NCBI GenBank assembly: GCA_003427395.1
Contig: BFEA01000128.1
Coordinates: 2,844,658 to 2,906,273, forward strand
DNA: 61,616 bases
Direction of reading: 5' to 3'
Origin: Chara braunii
Lineage: Eukaryota; Streptophyta; Charophyceae; Charales; Characeae
A program made the translations under genes and the position numbers. The notes beneath the pieces are model-generated. The model saw nothing but the letters and a program-made list of their open reading frames with translations, was not told the origin of the DNA and did no database searches. Positions 1 to 10,626 of this stretch are shown in pieces. Numbering within the stretch: the stretch's first letter is position 1; every line of letters starts with the position of its first letter.

Positions 1-72
<72 letters not shown>

Positions 73-88
73 ACACACACACACACAC
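1..88. repeat. (CT)n(CA)n compound microsatellite
   Basis: About 20 bases of CT dinucleotides run directly into about 68 bases of CA dinucleotides with two small interruptions. Simple dinucleotide slippage tract; no coding potential. Confidence 0.95.
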
Positions 89-169
89 AAAAAAAAACAA
101 GGAACTTCCCCCCTTTTTTTTTTCGGAGGCCCGTGTGGCCTCAAATTTTTGTCAATATTTTTTTGTGGT

Positions 170-715
170 TTTCGAGCGCATCGGCCCCCGCGCGAGCGAG
201 GGCCCTCCAGGCCGCTTTCCCATGGATGGCTGCCTATCCATAGCTCCGGGGTCACCCAGCGGGTAGGCCTCGGCATCGGCCTGCTGGCCTCCCTTGGCTC
301 GAGGTGAACCCCCGCAACCCAGAAAATAACCCATTCTTCCTATCCCCCCTGTGCCGCGGCCCTGTACCTGGTGCATCCTTCTTTTTAGCCCACTCAGGCC
401 CTGAATCGCGCGGCTGATAGACTAGGTCTAATTTTAACTTTCCCATGACCGCACACTACTGCGGTCTCGTCGAGAACCACGGACGACAGGTTGTACTAGC
501 GGCTCCCGCTGTTTCGAACGAACGTTGATGACGCCACACGTCAACGGCGTCATACATCATCGACGTCAGTCTTTAGGTCTTTCAGTTATAGGGTTGGTCT
601 AAAGAACTTTGGCAACGTCAACCTCGTCAAGTCTCCCAATACAAAAAACAGGTTGGGCAGTGTCCGACCTTGAAAAACTCGGGCAGAAACCCTCACAAGG
701 GTTTCTGTCCCGACA
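170..715 (-). repeat. 3' LTR of the non-autonomous element
   Basis: Direct repeat of 2824-3382 with a few substitutions and small indels. The shared block begins at the GAGCGCATCGGCCCCCGCGC motif (176 and 2828) and ends at TCCCGACA. A polypurine tract (on the minus strand GGGGGCGGGGAAGG) lies at about 717-731, directly upstream of this LTR in element orientation. Confidence 0.85.
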
Positions 716-966
716 GCCTTCCCCGCCCCCATTAAGCGACGTCCCCGTCGCTTACCATAAGCCAATACAAGGAGAAGTCTTTATAAGATCTCACCAAATA
801 TATCACATAATCATAATATATCTGGAATTAATGCAGATCTTACATACTCATACGTGATGAGCGACGTTTCCCGCCATTCATCTTTCTTCCCTTTCATGAT
901 CTTCCGGACACTTTTTATGAAATACTCCGTGGAAACTCCATTACTCACGATAACATTAACAAGAAG

Positions 967-1100
967 GGCTTACTTTCAAGCCTTTAATAGACAGAGGCTT
1001 ACTTTCAAGCCTTTAACGCACAGGCTTACTTTCAAGCCTTTAACAGACACAGGCTTACTTTCAAGCCTTTAACGCAGAGGCTTACTTTCAAGCCTTATAA
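967..1100. repeat. 27/29-bp tandem repeat, five copies
   Basis: The motif GGCTTACTTTCAAGCCTT recurs at 967, 996, 1023, 1052 and 1079, with spacings alternating 29, 27, 29, 27. Each unit contains the inverted pair GGCTT/AAGCC and so could fold into a small hairpin. It sits in the interior of the non-autonomous LTR element. Confidence 0.9.
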
Positions 1101-2804
1101 TTCTTTCGAACCTTCCTTTGAAAGCACTTTCATTCAATCACGAGTTGGAATATGGCCAGAAATAACCTCTGGCAGGCCTTTCGCCGGAATCTGGAACCCA
1201 CCGTTGGCTTTACCCAACATGAGGAATTACAAGAACATTTTAGAAGAATGATCCCTGCATCATCCCATTGGCGGCCACTCATCCTTCCTTTTGTCTCTCA
1301 TAGATGGGTCAGGCTTCTCCCCCTGATGGGACTCTCTTCAGGCTATTACCCCCTGTCTAGGTCTCGTCAGGCTTAACCCCCTGCGGGTCTTTCATCATTA
1401 CAACACACGCTGCAAAGAATTTAACCTGCGTCTCTTATGTTCATGGGGATGCATTCTTAACACCTCAACCTGTCTCTCGTTGCCAGGAGTTTAACCCGGG
1501 CTCCCCACGAAACACAAGGATACTTACACTATACTACAGCGTGTGCCGTCACCATCCCAAAGAAAAATCACCCTTCCAAAAGTCCTTGTCCACTCCGGCT
1601 AATTCCCACTCCAACTTAATTGTCATGCATAACTTATCTCCTTCATGTCTTGTGAATGCGTCGAGGAGTGGTGTAATCCAAAAAAGGATAACATCTCGAC
1701 GTCAAGCCCCGCTTTAGACTCGAGCCTCACCACTTTCCCTCCGATTCCAGTGCTTTCGACCCTGATTAGTCCGTCGTAAACAAAGTAGAACTACCTCACC
1801 TTACATAACCAAGGTTGATTAAGTCTTGATTATGGAGGCAAGGTGACCATTTTTGGCAGAAGGCTGGGTAATCACTCCTTCCCTCGTGACAAGAACAGTC
1901 GCCTACCCTGCAAACAACATTCTTATCAAGATCTCAACACCTTCCTCCCTTTCGTCGATAGTGTAGTCATCCTCCCCAAAAGGAAAGATGACAGCATCCC
2001 ACTATGGACCAGGAACAAAGTTCCGGCGCAGGCCTCACTACCGCCTACTCGGCTCACGGCATTAGGATTCCTCACTACGTGACAACTGACACAAAACCAA
2101 GTCATAAGGCAAGATAAATACTCGAGCCATATGTCTGACGATAACACGCAGGCATATGTCCCAAGTACACATCATCTCCTTAGACTTGTACTTACAAATC
2201 CTACATTCATAACCAAATACACAGAGTCTCACAATCATATCAGAATTTCATCAAGATATGATAACAATAAATCACTCATTATAATGAAATGAAAAAAAAC
2301 ACGATTCACAGTAGATATCACAAATATTTTCACTCGAACAAAATCCATTCACCCCTCACAAAAAAAACTTATACAAAATTGAAATCTATAATAATTTTTT
2401 AACAAAATCACATGGATTCAGTCACCAATACTCGTCAAACATTACAAAAGAAGTCAACAATAATGACTGAAATTACAAAAACTCCAAAATAAAATCTTGG
2501 TCAACCTACGGTTGACATACCACAAAATCTGGAAAGCTAGCAGAAACTCAGCAACCTCATCACCTTCAAGAAGGGGACACGTGTGAGCGAATGCTCCCTT
2601 CGTCGTTGTATCACCCCGCAAAAAACATAACTTATATTAATACTCAATCGATAAAATTTCATAAAGATAAAGCTAGTTTCGTTTTCAAAAATATTTAAAC
2701 CAAACCCACATAGATACTTTACCATAATGAATTTATATTTCTCATCAAAAATCTTAAATCACCCGAGTGTCGTTCCACCAGGGACAACGGTAGTTTGCCG
2801 ATAT

Positions 2805-2821
2805 CCCCGGCAACGGCGCCA
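2805..2821 (-). other. Primer-binding site, tRNA-Asp type
   Basis: The plus strand reads CCCCGGCAACGGCGCCA, identical to the acceptor end of plant tRNA-Asp including CCA. Its complement on the minus strand is therefore a perfect 17-nt PBS, two bases from the LTR end at 2824. This fixes the element's orientation as minus. Confidence 0.9.
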
Positions 2822-2823
2822 CC

Positions 2824-3382
2824 TGTCGAGCGCATCGGCCCCCGCGCGAGCGAGGGCCCTCCAGGCCGCTTTCCCATGGATGGTTGCCTATCCATAGCTC
2901 CGGGGTCACCCAGCGGGTAGGCCTCGGCACCGGCCTGCTGGCCTCCCTTGGCTCGAGGTGAACCCCCGCAACCCAGAAAATAACCCATTCTTCCTATTCC
3001 CCCTGTGTCGCGGCCCTGTACCTGGCGCATCCTTCTTTTTAGCCCACCCAGACCCTGAATCGCGCGGCTTAGCAGCCGCGCAACATTATTTTAGATAGAC
3101 TAGGTCTAATTTTAACTTTCCCATGACCGCACACTATTGCGGTCTTGTCGAAACCGCAGACGACAGGTTGTACCGGCAGCTCCCGCTGTTTCGAACGAAC
3201 GTTGATGACGTCACACGTCAACGACGTCATACGTCATCCTTTAGGTCTTTCAGTTAAGCGTTGGTCTGAATAACTTTGGCAACGTCAACCTCGTCAAGTC
3301 TCCCAATCCCAAAAAAAGGTCGGGCAGTGTCCGACCTTGAAAAACTCGGGCCGAAACCCTTATAGGGGTTTCTGTCCCGACA
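2824..3382 (-). repeat. 5' LTR of the non-autonomous element
   Basis: Partner of 170-715. It starts (minus strand) at TGTCGGGACA and ends TCGACA, followed by a 2-nt spacer and the tRNA-Asp PBS. It is about 559 bp. Confidence 0.85.
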
Positions 3383-3594
3383 ACGTGACATCCCACTCGG
3401 GTCTAAAACAAACCTCCCCAACTTTTTTTTTTTTCTCGACCCCTTATTTTCGGGGTGCCCCGCACCCCGTGCGCGCGCGTCGTGCGTTGTGCGCAGTGCG
3501 ACGCGTGTGTGCAGTGCAGCGCACGTCGATGCGCCGCAAGTATGGTTCTGAGTAAATTCATCTGTCTGTCTGGAGACCATGCTTCCAATAGGAT

Positions 3595-4135
3595 TTATTT
3601 CCAACCCCATGGCCATTGTGTCTTTATACCCAGTTGACTCCAGATCCGTTCCCACCATCTCCAAAGCCAGATTGCACCTAGGCACACTAGGAAGATATGT
3701 TCGATTGTTTCTGGGATTTTCCTACTGGGAAAAGATGATAAGCAGAGTTTACACCATGGTTCAGCTATACCTCTTTTTTCCACGGAGGAGCTGTCCATTA
3801 ACCAGTCATTTGTCGGGAAGCAGCGATGTTTGATTTGCCATTGGAGAGATGCTATTTTTGCAGGTTTTGCTCTTACCAATTTAAGCCATTTTACCTGGCT
3901 TATTTCTTCTTTACTTAGGTTCAAATGTTGCATCCATCTCTAGGAGACTCTGTCACTTAGGTTGATTTTCGGTCTTAACATTCGATAGGTAGATTGAGCT
4001 GCAATGGCCAAGCAAGCCTCATCTCGAACTTTTTGCCAATGTCGTTGTGTGGTTATGTCATATATAACGTCATAGGGGCAGACTCCAGAGACATGCTTAC
4101 AGAGAGGATAATTACTTTGAAAGCATCGAGCAAAG
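3595..4135 (-). pseudogene. LINE ORF2 C-terminal remnant (zf-RVT domain)
   Basis: The minus-strand translation contains WLKLVRAKPAKIASLQWQIK, then a CxxC pair (WCKLCLSS) and an ETIEHIFLVC segment, which together match the zinc-binding tail (zf-RVT) after the reverse transcriptase of plant non-LTR retrotransposons. The frame continues upstream to about 4135 with at least one internal stop. No RT domain is present, so this is a 5'-truncated or eroded copy. It is a different family from LINEs A and B. It lies directly upstream of the LTR element at 3382. Confidence 0.7.
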
Positions 4136-4167
4136 ACAAGGTTTCATAATTTATCAGATCCAACATC

Positions 4168-4975
4168 ATCACCCATCCACCATAGCCATCTGCCATACCC
4201 AACCACCTCGCACATTCTTCCTCCTCCACCTCCATAGCCCATCCACCATAGCCAACCAACTACAACTAGCACCTCCTCCTCCTCCACTTCCATCACCCAT
4301 CTGCCATAACCAACCACCTCGCACCTTCTTCCTCGTCCACCTCCATCACCCATCCGCCATAGCCAACCACCTCACACCTTCTTCTACCTCCACCTCCATC
4401 ACTCATTCACCTTGGCCAACCACCTTGCACCTTCATTACCCATCCACCTTGGCCAACCACCTTGCACCTTCTTCTTCCTCCACCTTCATCACCCATCCAC
4501 CATAGCAAACCACTTCACACCCACTTCCTCCTCCACCTCCATCACCCATCCGCCATAGCCAACCACCTCGCACCTTCTTCTACCTCCACCTCCGTCACCC
4601 ATCCACCTTGGCCAACCACCCTGCACCTTTTTCTTCCTCCACCTTCATCACCCATCCACCTTGGCCAACCACCTTGCACCTTCTTCTTCCTCCACCTTCA
4701 TCACCCATCCACCATAGCAAACCACTTCACACCTACTTCCTCCTCCACCTCCACCCATCCACCATAGCCAACCACCTTGCACATTCTCCCTCCTCCACCT
4801 CCGTCACCCATCCACCATAGTGTACCACCTTGCACCTTCTTCCTCCACCTCCATCACCCATCCACCATAGCGAACCACCTCGCACCTTCTTCCTCGTCCA
4901 CCTCCATCACCCATCCACCATAGCCAACCACCTTGCACCTTCTCCCTCCTCCACCTCCATCACCCATCCGTTGTC
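4168..4975. repeat. 53-bp minisatellite, about 15 copies
   Basis: Degenerate tandem units around CACCCATCCACCATAGCC, CAACCACCTCGCACCTTC and TTCCTCCTCCACCTCCAT. Units vary by deletion of single triplets. Translations give proline/histidine-rich shadow ORFs on the plus strand, which are repeat artefacts rather than genes. Confidence 0.9.
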
Positions 4976-5800
4976 GTACCAAATACCCTTACAAGGGTCT
5001 TTGGCTTACCCTTTGCAGATCACACCCGATGCGGCCTCATCCCTAGTTGACGACGCAGGCGCGGGGAGAAGAGTCCCCGCCCGGATGAGCGGTGCGCACA
5101 GTGTGACAACGGCGAAGCGCGGTCTTCTGAAGCCCAATTGTGCGCGACAATCGCAAGCCAGCAGGACGAGCGTTATTCTTATTATTTTTTTTAATATTTA
5201 GTCTTTTTCCTTCTTTTTTTTTTTTTTTTTTTTAAGCCCAGGGTGTTGTAGAGGTGAAGGACCAGATCCGCGGTGATTGCTAGTAGCAGCAGCCAATGGT
5301 TGTTCTGACAGGATAGGCCACCTACCCTACCCATCCCCACATTAATACTCCCAGCGCACCCCCTGTCCCTACTATCCTACCTCAGTGTGACCAGCACTCA
5401 GGACCATCACCCTACCAGTATCACGGGCAACTTGGACCAGACAGCAGTGACAAGCACCAAGGGATGGGCCAACCTCCCAGCCCTAATAGAAGCGGAAGCG
5501 GATGAACCTTGTCCTACGGGAACTTCGAACGCTAGGCTCATGCAATCTTCTACAGGCCCAATTCAGAGAGTCTACCCAGTAGGATCACCTAAGCAAGGCA
5601 GGCCAGCACCCGTGGACTCATCCTACCGTCCTTCCCCTGGCTTACCCAAGGCTAGGCGGAGCTCAGACTAGTCGGAGCGACTTATATCCCTACCCCTACC
5701 CTAGAACTACGCCATGCGTGAGTAGACCCCGCCATACACCTGATAGACTACTTTTGGCTCTTGTTCGGCGATCGGCTCCGGGACCGGCGTCGGGGCCGAT
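4976..5800. other. No gene recognised
   Basis: Contains a T-rich run near 5215-5233 that may be a degraded retroelement tail. A 94-codon plus-strand frame at 5387-5671 has no recognisable domain and no splice context I can defend. Confidence 0.5.
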
Positions 5801-5870
5801 GGGCCTAGTTTAGTTGCTACATCGATGGACTGTTGAAATACAGATCCGGGTTCGTGTCTCGATGATGGTC
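5801..5870 (+). repeat. tRNA-like SINE head, copy 1
   Basis: An A-box-like TAGTTTAGTTG (5806) is followed 42 nt later by a B-box-like GGGTTCGTGTC (5848). Between them is an anticodon-arm-like CTGTTGAAATACAG. This is the internal RNA polymerase III promoter layout of a tRNA-derived SINE. Copy 2 at 6155-6225 shares the same spacing and the same ACTGTTGAAA core. No acceptor stem can be closed, so it is not a functional tRNA gene. Confidence 0.5.
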
Positions 5871-6154
5871 GGTCAGCACAACATGATATCTCAAGGTCGT
5901 CGCCCTCTTCATCTAAGGAGTGGGAAGCCTGCCGACATCGGTTGTTGTCGCCAGCATTGCAGTGAGGGGTGACTGAAACCCTACGGGAAGCCATCACAAC
6001 GACCGAGGACCTTGAGCGCGCGCCTCTTTTTGGTGGGCCCGATGGGGGCATAAAAGAAAAGCTGAATGGCGGGGCCCCGTTGTGTGTACACCGTCTGCCA
6101 CTCGTAAAGCGCAGTGCGAGGTTTGGGTGTGAACAGGCCCATGGGACTAGCACC

Positions 6155-6225
6155 TGCCGGCCTAACTCAGTTGGTACATCCACAAACTGTTGAAAAGCAG
6201 GCCCCAGTTCGAACTCCACCGGATG
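6155..6225 (+). repeat. tRNA-like SINE head, copy 2
   Basis: A-box TAACTCAGTTGG at 6163 and B-box CAGTTCGAACTCC at 6205, again 42 nt apart, with ACTGTTGAAAAGCAG between them. It matches copy 1 over the pol III core and is about 357 bp downstream in the same orientation. A 170-codon minus-strand frame across both copies is a shadow, because its repeated peptide is just the antisense of the two heads. Confidence 0.5.
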
Positions 6226-8130
6226 TAGATCACGAAGACACTACCAACCGCTTGCTGATGGGTGTGCCGCGGGGCTCAGCCCCGCGTGTGTCCTTCGGGA
6301 CATCCATTAAAATTGGTATGATACAAAGAAGATTAGCAGGCCCCAGGGTCTGTTCCCACACTAGGACGCAGGATCGACAATTTAATGGGTGTACCATCTG
6401 TGAGCATGCCCGATTGGGACCCGAAAGATGGTGAACCGTGCCTTGGGCGCAGGGGGCCAGGGGGCACCAAGGTGGAGGCAGCAGTGCGCGACTGTCCACT
6501 CGGAACCCCTCTCCACTTCGGTCTTCAAAGTTCCCATTTGAATATTTGCTGCTACCACCAAGATCTGCACCGGGACCCACCTCACAGAGGCTCGCGATGC
6601 AAGCTTCGCAGCGAACCCACGTCCTCCAACTCATTGGGCATCGGAATCGCCACGACGGCCGAGCATAGGTTGCGCGCTTCGGCGCCATCCATATTACACA
6701 CTCGCAGTGGATATCGACTTCCATGAACACCGTCCTGGTGTCTGTATCAACCAACGCCTGTTGTGGTGTCTAGGTTAGCGCACAGTTTGGCGCAGAAGGG
6801 GAGCGGCAGGCAGCAAAGGAAAGGAAAAGGGAGAATGAATCCGGACGCGAAGGTGCGCCTGGTGCATGCGGGACCAAGGAAGGACGCAGCGACAGGGGTG
6901 ACGGAGACGACGAGCACGGATGTGGGAAGAGGGATCTTCTCATCTGTTCCTCAATGGAAATGGGCGAGCAAAGGATCGTTTTCGACGTTTTAGACTAGGG
7001 CGAATTTGTTGGTGAGGTTAGTTTTGGTGTTAAGTTAGTAAATTAGGAGTTAGTAAGAAAAAGAGTTGCACAGTGGTGTCGTGAGAGAAGATGGAGGGAA
7101 TAGTGTGAAACTTACCTGATTGTCGATGATATCAAGCGAGGGAAGGTGCGGTCCTGGGGTTTTGAGATCGGGCGAATCTGATCACAAGGTCAGATTTGGG
7201 AAATCGTGAACGGGTTCGCTGCTGCAGGAGAAAAGGGTCTGCGCGGTGCATAGCAGGCCAATTGAAGAGTGGAGCGGGGAGCTAATGTATCTTCCCGTTT
7301 TAGAACGAAAGATTCATTTCGATTTTACTCATCCTATTGGTGGACATAGCTACCTGCGTACATGACTGGATGACAGTGCATACTTCCACGTTTTAGCAGG
7401 AGATTCATCTCAACCTTGCTCATCCTATCGATGGGAGTAGCCTCCCTCCAATTTCACTGATGCACGGGGTGGTGCTTGTTCTTGTTTCGGATCGTGATCT
7501 GAATCTGCTGCAATCGGGATTCCGATGTCGCAAGTCGTCGTGGCTATTGTGCGTGGGCACAAATATTGCGGGCATGCGAGTGTGGGTGTGAGAGAGAGGG
7601 AGAAGGGATTTGGATGAATGTGGACGTGTGGTCGGGCTTCTTACGACTAAAAGTGAGAAGAGAAGAGGGGAGAGAACTTACTGCTGCGAGTTGGTGGTGT
7701 GGGATGAACCGAAAGTCAAGGTCCGAGTGGCGGAAACACTGCTTGTTGTCACAATTCCGACAGTGCATTGGCCACGTTCAGCGGGAGGTTCATCTCCACT
7801 GTGCCCGGTGACGGGCACACGCACTGGTTACTTGAGCGTCATGCATCTTTTTGTGCTTCAACAAAAGGTGCATCTGTGCCTGCCTCCGGTTTGAAAAATA
7901 ATCGAACGAGGCAGCTAGTGTTTGGGATCGAGAACACGTAGGGAATATACGTACACGAACGAGCAGACGGGCGAGAGAGAACCGAGAGAGGAAGTAGACG
8001 GGGGTGTAGAGCGGAGCGGAACACGTACCTGGTGGCAGCTGACTTTCTTCGAACGCCCCGCACCCTCATATAGGTTGTATCGGACCGAAAGGAAAGCCTA
8101 CGTACACTCATTATTTCAGTTTCGATTTTG
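6226..8130. other. No gene recognised; dispersed GATTCAT motif
   Basis: No supported coding region. The motif TTTTAGCAGGAGATTCATCT or variants occurs at about 7297, 7390 and 7775, and again at 8534. The same motif recurs inside the hAT element near 17288, 17406 and 17532, so this region may hold a decayed relative of that element. I saw no terminal inverted repeats here. Confidence 0.5.
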
Positions 8131-8135
8131 TTTTT

Positions 8136-8400
8136 ATAATATATATATTATATATATCGTCATATATATATATATCGTCACAATATATATATATCATATC
8201 ATTATATATATATATATATCGTCATATATATATATATCGTCACAAACAGAACTGCCCGATAAACCGTAGGCAGAGAGAGAGAAGAGGACAACAAACGAGG
8301 GGCTGTGACAAACTGTTTCGTCGGAGTTTCACCGACTCATCAGGAGGTATATATCGTCATATATATATATATATCGTCATATATACATATACATATATAT
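8136..8400. repeat. AT-rich microsatellite field, (ATAT..CGTC)n
   Basis: Runs of TA dinucleotides broken at regular points by CGTC or CGTCACA. The block is split by a 70-bp non-repetitive segment (about 8260-8345) that contains a hammerhead-like core. Confidence 0.9.
8307..8344 (-). ncRNA. Hammerhead ribozyme-like core, stem I missing
   Basis: On the minus strand CTGATGA (8343-8337) is followed by a perfect 5-bp stem II GTCGG/CCGAC with a 7-nt loop TGAAACT, then GAAA (8319-8316), then a 3-bp stem III ACA/TGT with a 3-nt loop, and finally C at 8307. This gives the classic GUC cleavage triplet. Every conserved core base is in place. Bases flanking CTGATGA do not pair with bases after the cleavage site, because AT microsatellite abuts on the upstream side. 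Self-cleavage is therefore doubtful. The stem II and loop resemble viroid and retrozyme type III hammerheads. Confidence 0.5.
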
Positions 8401-8690
8401 GCGACTTTCGTTAATCCTTCTAACTCTTTCTGTCTCCGGAAGTGCATGCACTAGTGTACTTAGTGAAAAGGGAATCCGGTTATGTGCTTTTCCACGACCG
8501 AGAGAGAGAACAGTTGTTCCGTCACGCGTATATCTTTCTAGGGGAAGATTCATTTCTACTTTGTACAGATTGACAAATGCAGGAATAAGATCTGCTGCTG
8601 CTGGCCACGCTTGCTATCATGATTCAAAGTTCTGTCGCTCATAGCTGCCAGTTGAGGTTCTGAATGTGTTTGACGTGGTGGTCTTGGAAG

Positions 8691-9260
8691 CATTGTTTCT
8701 AAGTTGAATGGCTTGGTCTATCTGTTTCTTTTGGGGTTTCTGACTGAAGTTGGGCTGAAAGACCGAACTTCATGCTTTTGTGGCTTGGGATAGACCGAAC
8801 ATTGTTTCCACGTTGAATGATTCTGTCTTGTTTTATTCCGAGGGATGATTTTGGTGAAGGACTAGCTGGGAGGTTTAGACTGAAGCCACACACTAAGCAA
8901 CCGAGCATAATTGGAAATACTTCATCTAAAGTTTGCATGTGAATAGGCAGTTGGACATTTGTTTCCAAGCCGAATGGTTCAGCTTAAGCCATATCACTAA
9001 GAAGGGAGGTGAAGTCAAGAGTATATGGGCAAGTTGAGCATTGTGTCCAAGTTGAATGGCTCAGTCCCCTCCCCATAGTGTGAAAACAAAACAGATAATT
9101 ATTAAATCTTGGATATTAAACAACTCAGGGCGACTAAGTAGGGTTTCTAAGTTGAATGGCTTAGTCACATGCCCAATGAAGAGAGAAGTAATTGTGCAAC
9201 TCGTTCGTATATAATCTAAGGCATGCTAGGCATTGTTTCTAAGTTGAATGGTCTAGTGTC
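8691..9260. repeat. Irregularly spaced repeat of a 28-bp motif
   Basis: CATTGTTTCTAAGTTGAATG or close variants occur at 8691, 8800, 8956, 9039, 9141 and 9231, each followed by a GGCTYAGTC-like tail. Spacings are 83 to 156 bp, so this is an eroded tandem array rather than a simple satellite. No coding frame. Confidence 0.75.
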
Positions 9261-9554
9261 ATGCCATATGTAAGATGGGTAAAAGGGATAATCATTTGGA
9301 GGATCAATTAACTATCTTACGAGGAAACAATTTGGGATTTTTGTGAGAGTACTTACCCACTGGTATGGACTTGTATGAGATTGAGTCAGAGCTCTACTTA
9401 ATTTGAGTTGTAGCTTTGATAGGTAGCTGCATTAGATGCTCGCCATGTGCTGGAGCTATAGGAATTAGGTCAATTCCTGCATTTTCATATTTAAGTTTAT
9501 TTTTCATAAGAGTTAGTTGAACTTCTGCATTTTTTGGGATAAGTTTATTTCCTC

Positions 9555-9990
9555 ATATTTGGCTTTGTATAGATTTTGGAAAGTCACTTTTGCTAAGGGA
9601 AGTGTTGGCCAAATTTTTGCAAATCCAAAGAGTTAGTCAAATTTTGCCTTTGCGAATTTCAACTTTTGTTTGAGTTCATATCCAGCTTAGTAAAAATATG
9701 GGAAACGTACTTTTCTAGAGGAGGTGCTACCCAATTTTTTACTAAATCAGGGTTTAGACAAAATTCGATCTTATGAAGTCAGGGTTATTTTTTAGTTTGA
9801 TATTTAGCTTTGTATTAATTCTGAAAAGACACTTTTCCTACGAGAAGCACTACCGAAATTTTCTATGTTTTGAAGAGTTGAAGTATATTTTGATAGAAAA
9901 AGTTTTGGCGATCCACCCTGTATAGGGCCTGTATAGGGGAGATGCTGCCAAAATTTTCCTTATTCTCTGGTGTCCTTTTGAGAACTTGAG
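9555..9990. repeat. Degenerate 120-bp tandem repeat, about 3.5 copies
   Basis: A block containing a TTTGGCTTTGTAT-like start, then ACTTTTCCTA and GCTACCCAAATTTT-like segments, recurs near 9559, 9679 and 9800, with a partial copy near 9930. Divergence is high. Confidence 0.65.
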
Positions 9991-10620
9991 TGAGATGTGA
10001 TATGGGGGTTTATTCTCCATACACTAAATATTTAGTATTGGGATTTGACCTGTGTTGTGTTACAGGTCCTTCTTGGCCAGTTTGATTCAAGATCTGATTA
10101 GTCTCAACCTGATCCTATGAGGATTGTCTTCTGTTATCTTTTGATAACACGTCGGTCGGTTGATTGGTAGCTAGTTCGTCGGCTCATGACACGACTTTGC
10201 TTACACTATACCTCAACTTGATGCCTTAGCCCTGAGATTTGAAGTGTTTCTTTGAGAGTTTTAACCAGACTTCTTTGGAATGACCGTTATAAAGAACTGA
10301 TGGGTTTTTATGGAAAGTTGGACAATGGTTGGCGCTGGAGTGTGTAAGGTGTGGTGTGAGCTGCAGGAAACAATAAAGTTGACCACATTGGTGTATGACA
10401 ATGTGGCTTTCGCATATGTGTTTGTGTTTTATGCAGGTTAGTGTTTTTGAAGCTTGGTGTACGAGCCTTACTTTGGACGCAGTGAGAATGACAACCATAT
10501 GTCGCACAATTTACATACTTGATGGGCTTATCTTTTCGCCTTATATTTTATCTCGAGTCCTGATTAATATATGAGTATTCGTACACTTTTTTATTTATTG
10601 ATTGATTTTGCTTATTAAGT
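9991..10620. other. No gene recognised
   Basis: AT-moderate sequence with one 93-codon minus-strand frame (10226-10507) that has no recognisable motif. I do not call it. Confidence 0.5.
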
Positions 10621-10626
10621 TTTACA

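Larger units (their letters stand above)
170..3382 (-). mobile_element. Non-autonomous LTR retrotransposon (TRIM/LARD-like), complete
   Basis: Two direct repeats of about 550 bp lie 2.65 kb apart. Read on the minus strand, each LTR begins TGTCGGGACA and ends near TCGACA, the usual TG..CA form (the left copy has TG degraded to TT at its outer end). The 5' LTR is 2824-3382 and the 3' LTR 170-715. A 17-nt primer-binding site complementary to plant tRNA-Asp lies two bases inside the 5' LTR, and a purine-rich tract lies just before the 3' LTR. The 2.1 kb interior has no gag or pol reading frame on either strand, so it must have relied on enzymes from another element. No clear 5-bp target duplication is visible (GTGGT left, ACGTG right), perhaps because the outer end has decayed. 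Confidence 0.85.

Noticed and set aside
165-3387. Target-site duplication for the first LTR element
   Set aside because: GTGGT and ACGTG do not match; the outer LTR end is degraded.
4462-5201. Pro/His-rich reading frames
   Set aside because: They are translations of the 53-bp minisatellite and appear in more than one frame.
5707-6219. 170-codon minus-strand frame
   Set aside because: It is antisense to two tRNA-like SINE heads; its internal peptide repeat is explained by them and no domain is seen.
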